Part shown: positions 7,272 through 10,953 of the stretch, piece after piece
Layout: each line of letters starts with the position of its first letter
Position numbering within the stretch: the first letter of the stretch is position 1
Assembly (NCBI GenBank): GCA_028679405.1
Contig: JAJRBP010000044.1
Coordinates: forward strand, 1 to 10,953
Source: Methanoregulaceae archaeon
Lineage (GTDB): Archaea; Halobacteriota; Methanomicrobia; Methanomicrobiales; Methanospirillaceae
Direction of reading: 5' to 3'
Length of the DNA: 10,953 bases
Position numbers and translations under genes: made by a program
The notes under the pieces: generated by a model
What the model was told of the DNA's origin: nothing
Databases searched by the model: none
The model's input: only the letters and a program-made list of their open reading frames with translations

Positions 7272-7280
7272 TTTATAAAT
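7272..7280 (+). promoter_or_regulatory. TATA box of the large surface protein gene
   Basis: TTTATAAAT is a near-ideal archaeal TATA box. Its centre lies 37 bases before the ATG at 7313, predicting transcription from about 7302 and a leader of roughly ten bases. No ribosome binding sequence lies between, in keeping with a very short leader. The core TTTATAAA is palindromic, so activity toward the left cannot be excluded. Confidence 0.6.
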
Positions 7281-7312
7281 GAGTTTCACCAATCTCAAAG
7301 CACTGTGGTTCT

Positions 7313-10300
7313 ATGCAGAAAACAGGGCTCTTGATTGGGTGTATCATCTGGGTCCTCTTCATCTGCACCCCGATGGTGGCAGCGGAAGATATCGGATCTC
7401 TGAATACCCAGGTAAACATACCTGCCGGCAGTGGAGGAGTTGAAGGACTTGTCGAGACTGCGGGCAGCACGGGGGCGGTGATATGGCCGACCCCCCTGCC
7501 GTTGATGTTCATCGAGAATGTCGGGCAGACAGCGGCTGATGTCCGCTTCCATGTGGTCTCCGAGGGAGGGGCCATCTTCTTCACGAATGGTGGAACCGTC
7601 TTCTCGGTTCAGAATTCATCGGGCGGTCAGCCTGCTATTCTTTCGATCGGGTTTCCCGGGGCTTCCCAGGGCAAAGTGATCGAAGGGGTCGACGAGGCTC
7701 CGGGTCATGCGAACTTTTTCAGGGGGACTAACTCTGGAACATGGTTCACAAACGTGCAGGGATACCGGGGGGTAAAATACCGCGGACTGTATCCTGGTAT
7801 CGACCTCATTTACCGGGGGACCGGAGGCGTCCTCAAGACTGAGTTCGTCCTCGCTCCCGGTGCGAATCCGGATAATATCAGGATGGATTACAGCGGGGTC
7901 GGCGGGCTCACGGTCGTAGACGGAAGTCTCATGATCAGTACCCCGGTGGGTGATCTCTACGAGGCTGCCCCGACTGCGTATCAGGATATTTCAGGCTCGC
8001 GGGTACCGGTCAGTGTTGAATATTCCCTTTCAGGGAACAGAGTTGGTTTCTCCGTTGGTACCTATAATCACAACTACCCACTCGTCATCGACCCGGTGCT
8101 GGGATATGGGATCTATCTCTCAGGAGTAGGGGTTGCCGACGGGTACGGCGTTACCTCCGATCCATCAGGCAATGCCTACGTTATCGGGAAATCTTTCTCC
8201 GCATACACCTTCCCGCCCAGTGCGACGGCCCCCCAGACCAGCGATGTCGTCGTGACAAAGATAAACAGGGCCGGGACCGATTCGATGTTCGTCACCTTCC
8301 TGGGCGGGAATGGCGATGATATCGGAAACGGCATTGCTCTCGACGGGAACGGGCATATATACATAACGGGGACAACAGCCTCTGCCAATTTCCCCGTGAT
8401 GCACCCCCTGCAGGGATCCCTGAAAGGGGATACCGATGCTTTCGTGGCCCACCTCAGCCCGGCCGGGGATTCGCTCATTTATTCGACATATCTCGGCGGT
8501 TACCAGGACGAGGACGGGGCAGGAATCGCAACTGACAGCCACGGGGACGCCCATATTACCGGGACAACGGAATCCATAGATTTTCCGACGGTCAACCGGT
8601 ACCAGAGTAATTCCCTCCACGGAAAACGGGATGCATTCGTATCCAGGATAAGCAATAACGGGCTGGTACTTGTATTCTCCGACTTCATCGGAGGGAGCGG
8701 TTTCGATTCAGGGTTCGGGATAGCGGTGGACGGGGAAGGGAACTCGTACATCACCGGCGAGACCATCCCCGCGAGACCTTTCGGCACACCGTTCAACGAC
8801 TTCCCGGTGACCGGGAACGCTTTCCAGCCGACCTCGCGCGGGTCCATCGATGCATTCGTCACCAAGATCAATGCTTCCGGTTTCTGGCCGGTATATTCGT
8901 CCTACCTGGGGGGTTCCGGCAACGAGCACGGGAGTTCCATTGCAGTTGACTCAGCAGGCAGCGCCTACATAACCGGGAATACCTCGTCCAGGGACTTCCC
9001 GATATCTGCAGCAGCACCGCAGAAAACGTTACATGGATTCGTGATCCCCGACGCGTTTATCACCAAAGTCGCCCCAGATGGCTCCTCGATCGTATACTCT
9101 ACCTTTTATGGTGGCACCGCGTGGGACCAGGGCAGGGGCATTGCAGTAAATGATGTGGGTGAGGCCTACATTACCGGGTGGACTTATTCGACAGACCTTA
9201 CCACCGTTGACCCGTTCCAGTCCAGGAACCTCGGCAGGTGGAGCCTGAACGAAGCCTTCGTCGTGAAGATGAACGCCGCAGGTTCCCAGTTCAGGTACGC
9301 GACCTACCTCGGGGGAGCAGGAGTCGATGCAGGGAACGCGATCGCGACCAACAGCGAGGGCACTGCCTATATCACCGGGTTTACCAACTCGGTGAACTTC
9401 CCGACGATCAACCCGTACGCACGCCCGTTCGGGTCGAGCAGCCAGGGAGGGTTCCTCGTCGCACTACATGACCAGGCGTTCGTCCGGCCCACTGCGAACT
9501 TCTCCGCGAACACCACGGCCGGGGAGCCCCCGCTGACCGTCCAGTTCACCGATACTTCCACCGGTGGCCCGACCTCGTGGTACTGGGACTTCGGGGACGG
9601 GACAACCTCCACCGAGCAGAATCCGACCCACGTGTTCTCCGGGAACTGCCCGTTCCCCACGAGTTACACTGTCACCCTGACGGTAAGTAATCCTGCAGGG
9701 AGCTCGACCAAGACCATATCAGGGTTCATCGAGGTACTCTGTATCTTCCATACCCAGTACGGATTCTTCAGGGTGGTTGCCCTGACTGAATCGAGCGCAC
9801 CTGTAGAGGGTGCATCGGTCTTCCTGAACGATGAGTTCAGGGGCGTTACGCTGGCGAACGGGACCCTGAATGTCTCGCACTGCACCACGTGCACCCCCGT
9901 CTGGACATTCACAGTCAATAAATCAGGGTACCAGAATTTCACCGGGGACGTGCCCAGGCAACCGGGGATCGGCGAGACGGTCGACCTCTTTGCGGTCATG
10001 ATCCCGGTTACGACCACCTTCACCATTACCTCATCGGCTGGACCGAACGGGGCGATCAGCCCGTCGGGGAGCGTGGTAGTCGCGAAGGGAGGGTCCCAGA
10101 CCTTCAACATCACCCCCGACAGCGGGTTCCAGATAGCCAGTGTGGTCGTCGACGGTGCATTCGTAGGGAGCGAGCCGGCATTCACGTTCACGAACGTGCA
10201 GACGAACCACACGATCGCAGCGACGTTCTCTACGGCTCCGCCGACCCAGTTCACCATTGTCGCAACGGCCGGGGCGCATGGAGCGATCAGCCCGTCGGGG

Positions 10301-10953
10301 AGCGTGGTGGTCGCGAAGGGAGCCAGCCAGACTTTCAACATCACCCCCGACAGCGGGTTCCAGATAACCAACGTGCTCGTCGATGGCGAGTTCGTGGGAA
10401 GCGGTTCCAGCTACACGTTCACGAACGTGCAGGCGAACCATACGATCTCGGCGACATTCTCGACAGCCCCGCCGACGGAGTTCGTGATTACTGCGACCGC
10501 AGGACCGAACGGGGCGATCAGCCCGTCGGGAAGTGTGGTGGTCGCGAAGGGAGCGAGCCAGACCTTCAATATCACACCGGCCAGCGGGTACCAGGTCGCC
10601 AACGTGCTTGTCGACGGGGTGTTTATCGGGAACGTTACCACCTACACGTTCACGGACGTGCAGGCGGACCATACGATCTCGGCGACGTTCTCGACAGCCC
10701 CGCCGACTGAATTCACCATTGTTGCGACTGCAGGAGCGAACGGAGCGATCAGCCCGCCTGGAAGCGTCGTAGTAACGAGGGGAGCCGACCAGACCTTCAA
10801 TATCACCCCGGCCAGCGGGTACCAGGTGGAGAATGTGGTTGTTGACGGTTCCTTCTTCGGGAGCCTGACAACCTACACGTTCCCGAACGTGCAGGCGAAC
10901 CATACGATCTCGGCGACATTCTCGACAGCCCCGCCGACGGAGTTCGTGATTAC
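7313..10953 (+). CDS. Large secreted surface protein with SBBP, PKD and InlB-like repeats (3' end outside window)
   Basis: This frame stays open for 1213 codons and leaves the window. It starts at ATG 7313, with a TATA box 37 bases upstream and a signal peptide ([10 protein letters not shown]..., cut after about residue 24). Residues 60-262 match the N-terminal domain usual in SBBP proteins (IENVGQ at 67-72, '[17 protein letters not shown]', 'GIDLIYRG', ending 'NYPLVIDP'). Seven SBBP beta-propeller-type repeats follow (about 264-720), each with 'Y-TYLGG---D-G--IA-D--G-AYITG-T-S-DFP'. A PKD domain (725-808) carries WYWDFGDG at 756-763. Residues 815-898 resemble a carboxypeptidase-regulatory or PEGA-like beta domain. 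From 903 on, 77-residue InlB-like repeats run to the edge. The whole protein is beta-rich and extracellular, as in adhesins and surface-layer-associated proteins of methanogens. It probably mediates contact with surfaces or other cells; no enzyme motif is visible. How it is anchored must lie beyond the window. Confidence 0.92.
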   Translation, partial: MQKTGLLIGCIIWVLFICTPMVAAEDIGSLNTQVNIPAGSGGVEGLVETAGSTGAVIWPTPLPLMFIENVGQTAADVRFHVVSEGGAIFFTNGGTVFSVQNSSGGQPAILSIGFPGASQGKVIEGVDEAPGHANFFRGTNSGTWFTNVQGYRGVKYRGLYPGIDLIYRGTGGVLKTEFVLAPGANPDNIRMDYSGVGGLTVVDGSLMISTPVGDLYEAAPTAYQDISGSRVPVSVEYSLSGNRVGFSVGTYNHNYPLVIDPVLGYGIYLSGVGVADGYGVTSDPSGNAYVIGKSFSAYTFPPSATAPQTSDVVVTKINRAGTDSMFVTFLGGNGDDIGNGIALDGNGHIYITGTTASANFPVMHPLQGSLKGDTDAFVAHLSPAGDSLIYSTYLGGYQDEDGAGIATDSHGDAHITGTTESIDFPTVNRYQSNSLHGKRDAFVSRISNNGLVLVFSDFIGGSGFDSGFGIAVDGEGNSYITGETIPARPFGTPFNDFPVTGNAFQPTSRGSIDAFVTKINASGFWPVYSSYLGGSGNEHGSSIAVDSAGSAYITGNTSSRDFPISAAAPQKTLHGFVIPDAFITKVAPDGSSIVYSTFYGGTAWDQGRGIAVNDVGEAYITGWTYSTDLTTVDPFQSRNLGRWSLNEAFVVKMNAAGSQFRYATYLGGAGVDAGNAIATNSEGTAYITGFTNSVNFPTINPYARPFGSSSQGGFLVALHDQAFVRPTANFSANTTAGEPPLTVQFTDTSTGGPTSWYWDFGDGTTSTEQNPTHVFSGNCPFPTSYTVTLTVSNPAGSSTKTISGFIEVLCIFHTQYGFFRVVALTESSAPVEGASVFLNDEFRGVTLANGTLNVSHCTTCTPVWTFTVNKSGYQNFTGDVPRQPGIGETVDLFAVMIPVTTTFTITSSAGPNGAISPSGSVVVAKGGSQTFNITPDSGFQIASVVVDGAFVGSEPAFTFTNVQTNHTIAATFSTAPPTQFTIVATAGAHGAISPSGSVVVAKGASQTFNITPDSGFQITNVLVDGEFVGSGSSYTFTNVQANHTISATFSTAPPTEFVITATAGPNGAISPSGSVVVAKGASQTFNITPASGYQVANVLVDGVFIGNVTTYTFTDVQADHTISATFSTAPPTEFTIVATAGANGAISPPGSVVVTRGADQTFNITPASGYQVENVVVDGSFFGSLTTYTFPNVQANHTISATFSTAPPTEFVI
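10019..10953 (+). repeat. Tandem array of exact 231-base units inside the surface protein gene
   Basis: Units begin at 10019, 10250, 10481, 10712 and 10943; the fifth is cut by the window end. Each encodes 77 residues with no length change: '[29 protein letters not shown]', then 'SG-Q--NV-VDG-F-G', then '[23 protein letters not shown]'. This fits the divergent InlB B-repeat type found in surface proteins of bacteria and archaea. Alternate units are closer than neighbours: 70 bases at 10422-10491 equal 10884-10953, two units away, while the unit between differs at several positions. Confidence 0.9.

Noticed and set aside
9664..10903. Minus-strand frames of 235 and 290 codons within the 231-base repeats
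   Set aside because: The repeat length is a multiple of three, so any open frame on the other strand is copied along the array; the plus frame has clear domains.
10019..10953. Tandem repeats considered as a CRISPR array
   Set aside because: Units are 231 bases, contiguous and coding throughout, with no short repeat and unique spacer structure.

Overview
The window most likely comes from a methanogenic euryarchaeon, probably of the order Methanomicrobiales. This is inferred from gene content and expression signals, not from any marker gene. The archaeal signals are TATA boxes close to start codons, an OB-fold protein of the RPA-associated family, an archaeal SbcD/Mre11-related phosphoesterase, a full-length archaeal Lhr-type helicase, and two large secreted proteins built from PEGA, SBBP and PKD modules. 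Base composition is fairly GC-rich in genes and AT-rich at promoters.

Layout, left to right. Bases 1-443 hold no gene I can support, only small inverted repeats and, at the right edge, a terminator for the next gene. On the minus strand, 444-1010 encodes a six-helix HdeD/DUF308 membrane protein with a clear TATA box so close to the start that the message is probably leaderless. Divergent from it, 1230-2555 encodes a secreted protein of five PEGA domains with a signal peptide and a C-terminal membrane anchor. Bases 2556-2896 lie between convergent genes and carry a degenerate four-copy tandem repeat that begins inside the last codons of the PEGA gene, plus a TTCC microsatellite.

Bases 7112 down to 2897 form a tight leftward operon of three genes, each joined to the next by a 4-base ATGA overlap. 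They encode an RPA-associated OB-fold protein, an SbcD/Mre11-related metallophosphoesterase and an Lhr-family superfamily 2 helicase with a zinc-ribbon-like motif. The set looks like a DNA repair or single-strand DNA processing module.

Bases 7113-7312 are a divergent control region with two TATA boxes and a perfect 15-base palindrome. From 7313 to beyond the right edge, the plus strand carries one very long open frame of at least 1213 codons. It encodes a secreted surface protein with a signal peptide, a conserved N-terminal domain, seven SBBP repeats, a PKD domain, a carboxypeptidase-regulatory-like or PEGA-like domain, and a tandem array of exact 231-base (77-residue) InlB-like repeats that continues out of the window.

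In outline, a DNA maintenance operon sits between two cell-surface genes. I see no CRISPR array, tRNA, rRNA, transposase or phage gene.
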